A stretch of 30,292 bases of DNA from contig JBKECE010000110.1 in NCBI GenBank assembly GCA_047974325.1, positions 1-30,292 of the forward strand, written 5' to 3'. The position numbers and the translations under genes are program-made. Origin of the DNA: QVMP01 sp047974325. GTDB lineage: Bacteria; Bacteroidota; Bacteroidia; Bacteroidales; Dysgonomonadaceae. Shown here one piece after another: positions 1 to 7,669 of this stretch; position 1 is the stretch's first letter; every line of letters starts with the position of its first letter. The notes beneath the pieces were generated by a model. The model saw only the letters and a list, made by a program, of their open reading frames with translations. It was not told the origin of the DNA and searched no databases.

Positions 1-241
1 CTTTTGGCAGCTTCTCCAACACACGCTCCTGTGTGGGGACATCAAGGATGCGAAATACAGAGATAGCACGATTGATACTCATTGTATCAATTATTTGAGC
101 AGCTTCTTCAGGCAACTCATCAATCAGGTCTTCTATATCCGAGATATGCAGGCTATCCAGAAATTCTTGTAGCTTAGCACTGTCTTTGTTCTCGATAAGA
201 GACTCTGTTTGCTCAACATAAAGTTTCAAGTTATCTTTCAT
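1..241 (-). CDS. mgtE: MgtE-like magnesium transporter, N-terminal fragment (runs off the left edge)
   Basis: Only the first 80 residues are present; the gene continues beyond position 1. The reading frame starts at the ATG at 241 and is open to the edge. The visible part is acidic and helical, with LHISDIEDLIDELPEEAAQI followed by a helix ending IDTMSINRAISVF. This matches the MgtE N-terminal cytosolic domain, which senses Mg2+ through acidic residues and usually reads LHPADIADLLEELP. If complete, the protein would be a homodimeric inner-membrane Mg2+ channel with CBS domains after this segment; neither the CBS nor the membrane part can be seen. It lies 77 bp downstream of tdk on the same strand. 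The assignment rests on a short N-terminal domain, so another MgtE_N/CBS protein remains possible. Confidence 0.78.
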   Translation of the reverse strand, partial: MKDNLKLYVEQTESLIENKDSAKLQEFLDSLHISDIEDLIDELPEEAAQIIDTMSINRAISVFRILDVPTQERVLEKLPK

Positions 242-318
242 CGTTGAGTTCTTTTTAGAGGATTTATACTAAGAATATTTCTTTTATCGCAAAAAAAACA
301 TTCTCCTTAACTTATATT

Positions 319-909
319 CTATTTGGGATTTTGTAAGTGTTTTTTTGTGTAACACGTTCGGCAGAGAGGCTGGTATTCTTGCAGTTCTCCAAGCATCACT
401 TGTTTGTCATTTTCGACCAATCTATCCGAATAATTTGCTAATTTTCCGCATTGGACACATATAGCATGCACTTTGTATACATCGTCCGCAATGGCACAGA
501 GATTTGGCATAGGTCCAAACGGATTCCGTTTAAAATCCATATCCAGACCTGCTATGATTACTCTTATTCCCTGATCTGCCAATTGTTGACAAACATCGAC
601 AAGCCCCATATCAAAAAATTGGGCTTCATCAATGCCTACAACCTCAATGTTAGACGATAGCAGCAATATATTGCTCGAATGTTCAACAACGGTTGATGGT
701 ATTGAGTTCCGGTCATGTGAAACCACTTCACAATCAGAATAACGGACATCAACACCCGGTTTAAATATCTCGACCTCCTGTTTTGCTATTTTGGCACGTT
801 TCAACCTACGTAGCAACTCTTCAGTCTTTCCGGAAAACATTGATCCGCAAATGACCTCGATGTCACCTCTTTTTTGAGTTTCGTTTATCTTATTTTCAGA
901 ATAAATCAT
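319..909 (-). CDS. tdk: Thymidine kinase, type II (zinc-containing)
   Basis: Phosphorylates thymidine (and deoxyuridine) with ATP in the cytosolic pyrimidine salvage pathway. The 196-residue length fits the type II family. The P-loop GSMFSGKT is at residues 22-29, the catalytic/Mg2+ box DEAQFF at 94-99, and GLDMDF at 121-126. Two cysteine pairs, C151/C154 and C183/C186, form the structural zinc site in the lasso region. The N-terminus (FSE/YSE...ETxKRGxIEVICG) resembles Bacteroides Tdk as I recall it, supporting the start at 909. A TAnnTTTGC promoter box lies about 50 bp upstream (961-969). The downstream neighbour on the same strand is the MgtE-like gene. Nothing is missing. Confidence 0.96.
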   Translation of the reverse strand: MIYSENKINETQKRGDIEVICGSMFSGKTEELLRRLKRAKIAKQEVEIFKPGVDVRYSDCEVVSHDRNSIPSTVVEHSSNILLLSSNIEVVGIDEAQFFDMGLVDVCQQLADQGIRVIIAGLDMDFKRNPFGPMPNLCAIADDVYKVHAICVQCGKLANYSDRLVENDKQVMLGELQEYQPLCRTCYTKKHLQNPK

Positions 910-960
910 CAGAAACAGGCTAAGTGTAAGTGAGTATAAAACACTGCAAAAAACAGCACC

Positions 961-969
961 GCAAAAGTA
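961..969 (-). promoter_or_regulatory. Bacteroidetes -7 promoter box for tdk
   Basis: On the minus strand this reads TACTTTTGC, a full match to TAnnTTTGY. It predicts a transcript start near 954 and a leader of about 45 nt before the tdk ATG. No clear TTTG -33 element was found at the ideal spacing. Confidence 0.6.
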
Positions 970-1135
970 AGTTTTTTAGATTAAGCGACAAAAAGAATTA
1001 TCCAAAAAGAATTGTAATCTCGGAACATTTTAAACAGTTAAAATATTTTCGTTAGGAACAGATGACAAAAGTATGATGAACGAAGTTCGTTTTTTGACTC
1101 TTTTTACACATTTGGATAAAAATAAAAAAGGATTA

Positions 1136-1149
1136 TGTATAAATATACA
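1136..1149. promoter_or_regulatory. Putative ArgR operator 1 (ARG box)
   Basis: TGTATAAATATACA is a perfect inverted repeat with 6-bp arms around AA. It overlaps the expected -33 region of the argR promoter. Its twin (operator 2) lies 42 bp further on, about four helical turns, which puts both on the same DNA face. Being AT-rich with a TGTAT...ATACA outline, it resembles ARG boxes bound by ArgR hexamers. Binding by the ArgR encoded just downstream is inferred. Confidence 0.7.
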
Positions 1150-1160
1150 ACATTTATCTC

Positions 1161-1169
1161 TATTTTTGT
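1161..1169 (+). promoter_or_regulatory. -7 promoter box of the arginine operon
   Basis: TATTTTTGT matches TAnnTTTGY exactly. The predicted start point is about 1174-1178, giving a leader of only about 18 nt before the argR ATG. The box sits between the two palindromes, so a repressor holding both would enclose the promoter. Confidence 0.65.
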
Positions 1170-1177
1170 GTTCAAAT

Positions 1178-1191
1178 TGTATATTTATACG
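1178..1191. promoter_or_regulatory. Putative ArgR operator 2 (ARG box)
   Basis: TGTATATTTATACG is the reverse complement of operator 1 except for its last base. It covers the predicted transcription start and ends two bases before the argR start codon at 1194, a position suited to blocking initiation. Confidence 0.7.
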
Positions 1192-1193
1192 GA

Positions 1194-1652
1194 ATGAATA
1201 AACAAGCAAGACATAAGATTATTAAGGAAACTATTGATTCAGTAGAGGTTGACAGTCAGGATTCACTACTAAATCTATTGATAAACAAAGGAATAGATGT
1301 TACTCAGGCAACATTATCCAGAGATATTAAAGAAATGAAAGTGGTGAAAATGCCGACATCTTCAGGCAATTATGCATACCAATCGCCTACCCTATTATCA
1401 AACGATTTCGTTGAAAATCCGGGACGGATGTCTTCGTTCGGTTTTTTGAGTATAGAATTTTCGGGACATCTGGCTGTTATCAAAACCCGTCCCGGATATG
1501 CAATGGCCATTGCGGGAGAAATAGATATGAAAGCCGGTAAAACAATATTGGGAACTGTTGCCGGAGATGATACGATATTGATAATACCCAAGGAAGGAAT
1601 AACCCGAGACGAAATTCTAAAATCACTGAAGTCTCTTATTCCTAATATTTAA
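1194..1652 (+). CDS. argR: Arginine repressor ArgR
   Basis: A DNA-binding hexamer that senses arginine and controls arginine metabolism genes. Its 152 residues fit the family. The N-terminal winged helix carries the recognition segment TQATLSRDIKEM at 37-48 with the conserved Ser42-Arg43. The C-terminal oligomerisation and effector domain carries GTVAGDDT at 120-127, whose Asp125-Asp126 pair corresponds to the arginine-binding aspartates of the family. It is the first gene of the arginine operon and lies directly behind two ArgR-type palindromes, so negative autoregulation of the whole unit is the natural inference. The start at 1194 gives a full-length protein and a short leader. ArgR is not universal in Bacteroidetes, but ArgR-led arg operons do occur in Bacteroidales. 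Confidence 0.95.
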   Translation: MNKQARHKIIKETIDSVEVDSQDSLLNLLINKGIDVTQATLSRDIKEMKVVKMPTSSGNYAYQSPTLLSNDFVENPGRMSSFGFLSIEFSGHLAVIKTRPGYAMAIAGEIDMKAGKTILGTVAGDDTILIIPKEGITRDEILKSLKSLIPNI

Positions 1653-1699
1653 ATAAAAAAACAAATCAAACTAAAAGAACGTTCTCGATAGAGAAAGAG

Positions 1700-2302
1700 A
1701 TGGAAACCGTAGGTGTAGAGATTAAAGTTAATATAGCTGGAGAAGAGCATATCCCATATGTGCAAACCATATTGGATACTATCGAGACTGCTGCAAAAGT
1801 GCGTGGCACAGGCATAGCTAAAAGATCTCCTGAATATATAGAGCAAAAGATGAAAGAAAGCAAAGCTATAATAGCTCTTGCAGGTGGTGAATTTGCAGGC
1901 TTCTGTTACATCGAATCATGGGGTAATAAGCAGTTCGTAGCCAATTCCGGGCTCATCGTGGCTCCCCAGTTTCAAGGGCATGGACTTGCCGAACGTATCA
2001 AGGCGATGGCTTTTGCTTTGAGTAGAACAATGTTTCCGGATGCCAAAATATTTGGATTGACATCAGGGGCAGCAGTGATGAAGATAAATACAAAATTAGG
2101 TTACTATCCTGTAACATTCGCTCAATTAACAGATGATGAGGCATTTTGGAGAGGATGTCAAGGCTGCATCAACTACGATGTGTTGACACGAACCGATCGG
2201 AAATACTGCATTTGTACAGCAATGTTATATGACCCTAAAAAACACGAAGAAAAACCAGAAATCACAGCACTGATAGAGAAATTAAAACATAAAATAAAAT
2301 GA
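1700..2302 (+). CDS. GNAT-family N-acyltransferase in the arginine operon (candidate N-acylglutamate synthase)
   Basis: A 200-residue GNAT protein. The acyl-CoA pyrophosphate loop is at 88-96 (APQFQGHGL, a variant of Q/RxxGxG/A), preceded by a strand ending ANSGLIV and followed by helix AERIKAMAF. It lies between argR and argG and overlaps argG by four bases (ATGA), so it is translationally coupled to a core arginine gene. By context it probably makes the first intermediate of the pathway, an N-acylated glutamate. In Bacteroides fragilis the arginine intermediates are known to be succinylated, so the donor could be succinyl-CoA rather than acetyl-CoA. This is inference; the sequence shows only the GNAT fold. 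Odd feature: a C-terminal cysteine cluster, C153xxC156 and C170xC172, which could bind metal. Confidence 0.85.
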   Translation: METVGVEIKVNIAGEEHIPYVQTILDTIETAAKVRGTGIAKRSPEYIEQKMKESKAIIALAGGEFAGFCYIESWGNKQFVANSGLIVAPQFQGHGLAERIKAMAFALSRTMFPDAKIFGLTSGAAVMKINTKLGYYPVTFAQLTDDEAFWRGCQGCINYDVLTRTDRKYCICTAMLYDPKKHEEKPEITALIEKLKHKIK

Positions 2303-3501
2303 AGAAAAAAGTAGTTTTAGCATTTAGCGGAGGGTTAGACACTTCTTTTTGTGCCAAATACCTATCATCTGAACTTGGTTATGATGTCTACACTGCAATT
2401 GCTAACACAGGAGGCTTTTCCCCTGAAGAATTAAAGATCATTGAAGAAAAAGCTTATAAATTGGGTGCAGTGAAACATATAGCCTTGGACGTGACTCAGG
2501 AATATTACGAAAAGAGCATCAAATATATGATCTTCGGAAATGTTCTCCGAAACGGAACATATCCTATATCAGTGAGTTCGGAGCGTATCTTTCAAGCTAT
2601 AGCTATCATTAATTATGCAAAAGAAATTGGAGCTGATGCCGTAGCTCATGGCAGCACTGGTGCGGGCAACGATCAAGTCCGTTTCGATTTAACATTTGAT
2701 GTATTAGCCCCCGGAATAGAAATCATCACCCCTACCCGCGATTTGATCCTGACTCGTGAATATGAGATAAATTATCTCAAACAACACGGCTATGAAGCCG
2801 ATTTCACAAAAATGGAATACTCTATCAACAAAGGGTTGTGGGGAACAAGTATTGGTGGGAAAGAAACACTGAAATCGAACCAAACTTTGCCTGAAGAAGC
2901 ATATCCATCTCAACTAAAAAACACAGAATCTGAAATATTGACTATCGACTTCCAGAAAGGAGAGATTGCAAGTGTAAACGGCAAAAAATACACCAATAAG
3001 GTGGAAGCTATAAACAAAATAGAAGAGTTAGCTTCTGCTTATGCCATTGGACGCGATATGCACATCGGTGATACGATCATCGGCATCAAGGGACGTGTGG
3101 GTTTTGAAGCTGCTGCACCTCTTGTCATAATTGCAGCTCACAAAATGCTCGAAAAGCATACACTTTCCAAGTGGCAACAATATTGGAAAGATCAATTAGG
3201 TAACTGGTATGGAATGTTTTTGCACGAAGCCCAATATCTTGAACCTGTGATGCGCGATATTGAGGCATTTTTGGACAATTCGCAAGAGAATGTGACCGGA
3301 ACAGTCTCTATAAAATTACAACCTTATCATTATGTTTTGATTGGTGTAGAGAGCAATTTTGATTTGATGAAAGCAGACTTTGGTGAATATGGAGAAATCA
3401 ACAAAGCTTGGACTACTGATGATGCAAAAGGATTCACCAAAATATACAGCATACCAAACAAAATTTTTTATGCCGTACAAGAAAAGAACAATAAAAAATA
3501 G
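2299..3501 (+). CDS. argG: Argininosuccinate synthase
   Basis: Ligates citrulline and aspartate with ATP cleavage to AMP and PPi, giving argininosuccinate (penultimate step of arginine synthesis). At 400 residues it is the usual size. The N-type ATP pyrophosphatase loop AFSGGLDTS is at 8-16, SVSSERIFQA at 91-100, and the nucleotide/aspartate-binding stretch HGSTGAGNDQVRFD at about 117-130. The start codon overlaps the stop of the GNAT gene, and argC follows after 12 bp. The operon does not contain argH, argF or argB, which must be elsewhere. Confidence 0.96.
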   Translation: MKKKVVLAFSGGLDTSFCAKYLSSELGYDVYTAIANTGGFSPEELKIIEEKAYKLGAVKHIALDVTQEYYEKSIKYMIFGNVLRNGTYPISVSSERIFQAIAIINYAKEIGADAVAHGSTGAGNDQVRFDLTFDVLAPGIEIITPTRDLILTREYEINYLKQHGYEADFTKMEYSINKGLWGTSIGGKETLKSNQTLPEEAYPSQLKNTESEILTIDFQKGEIASVNGKKYTNKVEAINKIEELASAYAIGRDMHIGDTIIGIKGRVGFEAAAPLVIIAAHKMLEKHTLSKWQQYWKDQLGNWYGMFLHEAQYLEPVMRDIEAFLDNSQENVTGTVSIKLQPYHYVLIGVESNFDLMKADFGEYGEINKAWTTDDAKGFTKIYSIPNKIFYAVQEKNNKK

Positions 3502-3513
3502 AACCAATCACAT

Positions 3514-4482
3514 ATGATTAAAACAGGGATAATAGGTGGGGCAGGATATACTGCCGGAGAGTTGATTCGGTTACTGATCAATCATGCCGAAGTTGATCTG
3601 ATCTTTGTTCATAGTGGAAGCAATGCAGGTAATAGAGTGTCGGATGTACATACCGGATTGCTTGGAGAAACGGACATATTTTTTACAGATCAGTTACCAT
3701 TGGACAAAATAGACCTCCTGTTTTTTTGCACGGCACATGGGGATACAAAAAAGTTTTTGGAAACGAACAACATTCCAGCTTCTTTGAAAATAATTGATTT
3801 ATCAACTGATTACAGGCAAAAATCTTTGATACACGATTTTGTGTATGGATTGCCTGAACTCAATGAAGAATCTATCAAAAAAGCAAATCATATAGCCAAT
3901 CCGGGATGTTTTGCAACAGCTATCCAGTTGGCTTTGTTACCATTAGCAAAAGAAAAACTTTTAAAATCAGAAGTGCACGTAAATGCAATAACCGGATCCA
4001 CAGGCGCTGGAGTTAAGCCTTCAGCAACATCTCATTTCAGTTGGCGTGAAAACAATATATCTGCCTATAAGGTCTTTGATCACCAGCATTTGAGCGAAAT
4101 AAGGCAATCAATAGTCCAGTTGCAACCCGATTTTGAATTTCAAATCAATTTTATTCCTGTGCGTGGTAACTTCACTCGTGGAATCTTCGCGACTATTTAT
4201 CTTGATTATGAAGGTTCGGAAGAAAACGCTTTAAGGCTTTATGCCGATTATTATAAAAATAGTGCTTTTACGATTGTTACAGATAAGAATCCTGATCTAA
4301 AACAGGTGGTGAATACAAATAAATGCGTGTTGCATCTGGAAAAACATGGGAATAAACTTCTCATCATATCTTGTATCGACAATCTTTTAAAAGGTGCTTC
4401 GGGACAAGCGGTTCAGAATATGAATCTAATTTTTGGTCTGGACGAGAAAATGGGACTGGCATTGAAAGCCAGTGCTTTTTAA
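3514..4482 (+). CDS. argC: N-acetyl(succinyl)-gamma-glutamyl-phosphate reductase
   Basis: NADPH-dependent reduction of N-acyl-glutamyl-5-phosphate to the semialdehyde, the third step of arginine synthesis. Its 322 residues fit type 1/2 ArgC. The Rossmann glycine motif GIIGGAGYTAGE is at 5-16. The catalytic cysteine is C132 in ANPGCFATA, and the GSTGAGVKPS loop follows. It sits 12 bp after argG and 9 bp before the glycosyltransferase gene, so all are presumably on one transcript. Which acyl group it accepts cannot be told from the sequence; succinyl is possible given what is known for Bacteroides. Confidence 0.96.
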   Translation: MIKTGIIGGAGYTAGELIRLLINHAEVDLIFVHSGSNAGNRVSDVHTGLLGETDIFFTDQLPLDKIDLLFFCTAHGDTKKFLETNNIPASLKIIDLSTDYRQKSLIHDFVYGLPELNEESIKKANHIANPGCFATAIQLALLPLAKEKLLKSEVHVNAITGSTGAGVKPSATSHFSWRENNISAYKVFDHQHLSEIRQSIVQLQPDFEFQINFIPVRGNFTRGIFATIYLDYEGSEENALRLYADYYKNSAFTIVTDKNPDLKQVVNTNKCVLHLEKHGNKLLIISCIDNLLKGASGQAVQNMNLIFGLDEKMGLALKASAF

Positions 4483-4491
4483 AAATTTGTT

Positions 4492-5619
4492 ATGGAAATA
4501 GCTTTTGTTACAACAACTCCATCAATCAATATCAATAATTGGTCAGGAACAGAATATTATATCGCCAAGGCTTTAGAACATAACTTTGATGTTGATTACA
4601 TCACCGATATTAAAATGAATATAACACCATTGGTGAGACTGAAAAAACTTTTATATCGGCGAGGTAAAGAATATCTATTGACGAGAAATCCGGAAATAAC
4701 AAAAGACTATGCCAAACAAGCTATGGCACGTATAAAACCATCGGCAGACATTATATTCTCGCCTAGCACAATTCCGTTGGCTCATATCAAAACCAATAAA
4801 CCAAAAGTTTTCTATACGGATGCCACGTTTAAGTATATATTGAATTTTCACAAAGATCAGGGAGGAATATGCAACAAGTCCATAAAGGAAGGTATTGAGC
4901 TTGAAAAAAAAGCCTTAGATTCATGCCATTTAGCAATCTTCTCGTCTGAATGGGCTGCCCAAAGTGCTATTAACGATTATCGAATGGATCCAAACAAAAT
5001 TAAAGTAGTTCCTTTTGGTGCCAACATTGATAACGAATTGTCAGAAGAAGAGATCATTGAACTCATCCGGCATCGAGATTTAAAGACTTGTAATATAGTC
5101 TTTATCGGAACAAACTGGAAGGAAAAAGGCGGTGATATTGTTCTCGAAACAGTGAAGCTACTAAATGAAATGGGGCAACATACCATATTGCACATAATCG
5201 GAATTCAGAATTTACCTTTTGGCTCCCTACCCGACTATGTTGTCAATCATGGATTTATCGATAAAGCTGATGACAATAATATGAAACGAATAGAGCATTT
5301 AATTCAACAAAGCCATTTTCTGTTTGTGCCATCACGTATGGAAGCCTATGGTATTGTGTTTTGTGAAGCAATGGCTTTTGGAGTTCCCTGCATTTCATCT
5401 GAAACAGGAGGAATCCCGACCATCATCAAAAATGAGCAAAATGGTCTTCTTCTTCCTTTTGAAGCACAACCAAAAGAATATGCTGAAAAAATTGCCAACC
5501 TATTCAAGGACAACACCAGATATTTCGAAATGGCACTTAATGCATACCATAACTACACCTCAAGACTCAGTTGGGATGTAGTAGCAGAAACCATCAGTAA
5601 ATACATACACCAATTATAA
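4492..5619 (+). CDS. GT-B glycosyltransferase (GT4-like) embedded in the arginine operon
   Basis: A 375-residue cytosolic glycosyltransferase. The C-terminal half shows the GT4/GT1 signature: a strand FLFVPSRMEAYGIVFCEAMA holding the E-x7-E motif, then FGVPCISSETGGIP and NGLLLPF. The N-terminal half has the acceptor-domain pattern GTEYYIAKAL and KPKVFYTDAT. It has no signal peptide or membrane span. It probably transfers a sugar from a nucleotide-sugar to a lipid or glycan; the substrate cannot be predicted. It starts 9 bp after argC and ends 14 bp before argD, so it looks co-transcribed with arginine genes although no link to arginine synthesis is evident. Base use is like its neighbours, so there is no sign of recent transfer. 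Confidence 0.88.
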   Translation: MEIAFVTTTPSININNWSGTEYYIAKALEHNFDVDYITDIKMNITPLVRLKKLLYRRGKEYLLTRNPEITKDYAKQAMARIKPSADIIFSPSTIPLAHIKTNKPKVFYTDATFKYILNFHKDQGGICNKSIKEGIELEKKALDSCHLAIFSSEWAAQSAINDYRMDPNKIKVVPFGANIDNELSEEEIIELIRHRDLKTCNIVFIGTNWKEKGGDIVLETVKLLNEMGQHTILHIIGIQNLPFGSLPDYVVNHGFIDKADDNNMKRIEHLIQQSHFLFVPSRMEAYGIVFCEAMAFGVPCISSETGGIPTIIKNEQNGLLLPFEAQPKEYAEKIANLFKDNTRYFEMALNAYHNYTSRLSWDVVAETISKYIHQL

Positions 5620-5633
5620 AAACATAAATCGGA

Positions 5634-6758
5634 ATGAAATTATTTGATGTTTATCCATTGTTCAATATTAATATAGTTAAAGGTGAAGGTTGCTATGTGT
5701 ATGATGATAAAGGCAATGAATACCTTGATCTTTATGGAGGACATGCCGTTATCTCAGTTGGTCATACTCATCCATACTACGTGCAAAAAGTGACTGAACA
5801 GCTTAATAATATAGCTTTTTATTCAAATTCAGTTATCAACAAACTGCAAACAGAAGTTGCAGAGAAACTTGGAGAGCAAAGCGGATATGATGAATATTCT
5901 CTGTTTCTGATCAATTCGGGTGCAGAAGCCAATGAAAATGCTTTGAAACTGGCATCATTTCACAACAAGAGAAAAAAAGTTCTTTCTTTTTCAAAATCAT
6001 TTCACGGACGCACATCGGCAGCCGTGAAAGTTACAGATTCACCTAAATATCAAGCTCCTGTGAACGACGGGTTAGAAGTCGTTTTCGCGCCATTCAACAA
6101 TATTGGATTCGTACGGAAAGAACTTTTGAAAGGCGATTTCTCATCTGTCATCATTGAAGGCATTCAAGGTGTAGGAGGTGTTAATATTCCGGATGACGAA
6201 TTTTTGAAAGATCTTCGTCAAATCTGTACAGAATCAGGAACATTGCTCATTATTGATGAAATACAATCCGGATATGGGCGTTCAGGAAAATTCTTTGCGC
6301 ATCAATATGCCCGAATCAAAGCCGATCTGGTCACAGTGGCCAAAGGTATCGGCAATGGATTTCCAATGGCCGGAGTCTTAATTGCACCGCAATTTGAAGC
6401 TGTGTATGGTCAACTAGGCACAACTTTTGGAGGCAACCATTTGGCTTGTTCCGCAGCCATAGCAGTCCTTGATATTATGAAAAATGAAAGATTGGTGGAA
6501 AATGCAGAGAAAGTTGGTAATTATCTTATGTCAGAACTAAAGAAAATGCCTCAGATAAAAGAAGTCAGAGGACGTGGACTCATGATTGGGATTGAATTGG
6601 AAACACCGATCAAGGAAATGAGATCAAAGTTGCTGTTTGAAGAAAAAATATTTACAGGAGCTTCGGGTACGAATGTTTTTAGGTTGCTACCCCCACTTTG
6701 TTTGACAATTGAGCAGGCCGACATATTTCTTTCCAGATTCAAAAAAGTTTTGCAATAA
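5634..6758 (+). CDS. argD: Acetyl(succinyl)ornithine aminotransferase
   Basis: PLP-dependent transfer of the amino group from glutamate to N-acylglutamate semialdehyde, making N-acylornithine. Class III aminotransferase of 374 residues. SGAEANENALKLA at 95-107 binds the cofactor phosphate, FHGRTSAA at 123-130 stacks on PLP, Asp208 in IIDEIQSGYGRSG contacts the pyridine nitrogen, and Lys237 in VTVAKGIGNGFPM is the Schiff-base lysine. FGGNHLACSAA follows. It is the last gene of the operon, with a strong hairpin 10 bp after the stop. Ornithine aminotransferase or LysJ are alternatives by fold, but the context argues for ArgD. Confidence 0.94.
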   Translation: MKLFDVYPLFNINIVKGEGCYVYDDKGNEYLDLYGGHAVISVGHTHPYYVQKVTEQLNNIAFYSNSVINKLQTEVAEKLGEQSGYDEYSLFLINSGAEANENALKLASFHNKRKKVLSFSKSFHGRTSAAVKVTDSPKYQAPVNDGLEVVFAPFNNIGFVRKELLKGDFSSVIIEGIQGVGGVNIPDDEFLKDLRQICTESGTLLIIDEIQSGYGRSGKFFAHQYARIKADLVTVAKGIGNGFPMAGVLIAPQFEAVYGQLGTTFGGNHLACSAAIAVLDIMKNERLVENAEKVGNYLMSELKKMPQIKEVRGRGLMIGIELETPIKEMRSKLLFEEKIFTGASGTNVFRLLPPLCLTIEQADIFLSRFKKVLQ

Positions 6759-6767
6759 GGGAAAAAA

Positions 6768-6796
6768 GAATCAGTAGCTTTTATGGCTACTGATTC
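6768..6796. terminator. Bidirectional hairpin terminator between argD and the barrel protein
   Basis: GAATCAGTAGC and GCTACTGATTC form a perfect 11-bp stem around a 7-base loop. The A-rich flank on the left (AAAAAA at 6762-6767) supplies a U-tract for transcripts arriving on the minus strand. The plus-strand U-tract is weak. Confidence 0.8.
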
Positions 6797-6849
6797 ACAT
6801 TTATACTCATATAACTCTCATAGAATTTTTATTTGCTATCAATCGGCGA

Positions 6850-7416
6850 TTAAAAATTCTTTATATTATAAGCAAGCCCCAGATTCAAAATTGCAGCACC
6901 CCAGCCAATCTCGCCCATAACAGCAAAATTGTCAAAAATATAGTATTTTGCCCCTGCATTCCAAGTAAAACAAACCTGACTTTGTGCAATGCCTTGCGGA
7001 TTGTGATCTTTAGATACAATATCATATCCGAGCATAATACCGGTATACGTATCTAATTTATCTATGAACTGATAATGAAAATTTAGTTTTCCTCCGATAA
7101 CAACGTCGGTTAACTTCGCTGTTCCGCTCTGAGTCAGATCATCTGCATATTTGTACTTAAATTTATCGCCTGAAACGCCCAAATATCCGCCGACACCTAT
7201 TGATGCACGACCATCTTCCAGTAATCCATCTTTCAATCCATACTCAAATGTAGCTGAGATCGGTGAAAAATCCCTTGAATAACCTGCACCGTGCAATGTA
7301 TTGCCCAAACCATAACCTATGCCAATAACCTTGTCGCCTTTTTCAAAAATGTCTTGTGCCCAGATGGAATTTAAAGAAATGCATAGACTTATTGCTGCTA
7401 ATAGTAGTTTTTTCAT
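6850..7416 (-). CDS. Exported beta-barrel-like outer-membrane protein, unknown function
   Basis: 188 residues with a clear Sec signal peptide: MKK, a hydrophobic stretch LLLAAISLCISL, and a likely cut after SIWA20 before QD. The mature part is glycine- and aromatic-rich with alternating patterns (GKLNFHYQFIDKLDTYTGIMLGYDI, split here by position about 105-130), and ends in short strands closing with a terminal Phe (residue 188). This is typical of small 8-stranded outer-membrane barrels and the porin-family/OmpW-like proteins of Bacteroidetes. It has its own promoter box (7477-7485) and is convergent with argD. No enzyme motif is seen, so any narrower name would be a guess. Confidence 0.8.
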   Translation of the reverse strand: MKKLLLAAISLCISLNSIWAQDIFEKGDKVIGIGYGLGNTLHGAGYSRDFSPISATFEYGLKDGLLEDGRASIGVGGYLGVSGDKFKYKYADDLTQSGTAKLTDVVIGGKLNFHYQFIDKLDTYTGIMLGYDIVSKDHNPQGIAQSQVCFTWNAGAKYYIFDNFAVMGEIGWGAAILNLGLAYNIKNF

Positions 7417-7476
7417 AAAATTTGTATAAAATGATGTAATTGATAAAGTTTTATGGATAAATTCTTATTTATCGTA

Positions 7477-7485
7477 ACAAATATA
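7477..7485 (-). promoter_or_regulatory. -7 promoter box of the barrel protein gene
   Basis: The minus strand reads TATATTTGT, an exact TAnnTTTGY match, about 60 bp upstream of the ATG. It is divergent from the rplY promoter about 100 bp away. Confidence 0.55.
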
Positions 7486-7558
7486 GAGATTTTTTACTTT
7501 AAAGAATCTTTTCAGTAGTTTTATTTAATACCACTCTAAAAAACAGGTATAATTAATA

Positions 7559-7590
7559 TTTGTCAGGTTGAAAATTGTGATTATCTTTGC
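7559..7590 (+). promoter_or_regulatory. Bacteroidetes promoter of the rplY operon (-33/-7)
   Basis: TTTG at 7559-7562 and TATCTTTGC at 7582-7590 are separated by exactly 19 bp, the ideal sigma-ABfr spacing. The transcript would start near 7597 and have a leader of about 70 nt, which holds a 10-codon open frame (7616-7648). Confidence 0.82.
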
Positions 7591-7669
7591 ATCGCTTTTG
7601 TAAGCCCTTTGTGTGATGGGAGTAAGGAAGCATCCTTTATTTGAGTAACACGTATATTAAATTAAAAAA

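Noticed and set aside
6768..6796. argD hairpin as a second ARG box
   Set aside because: Sequence is unrelated to the TGTATA palindromes, and the stem plus A-tract fits a terminator.
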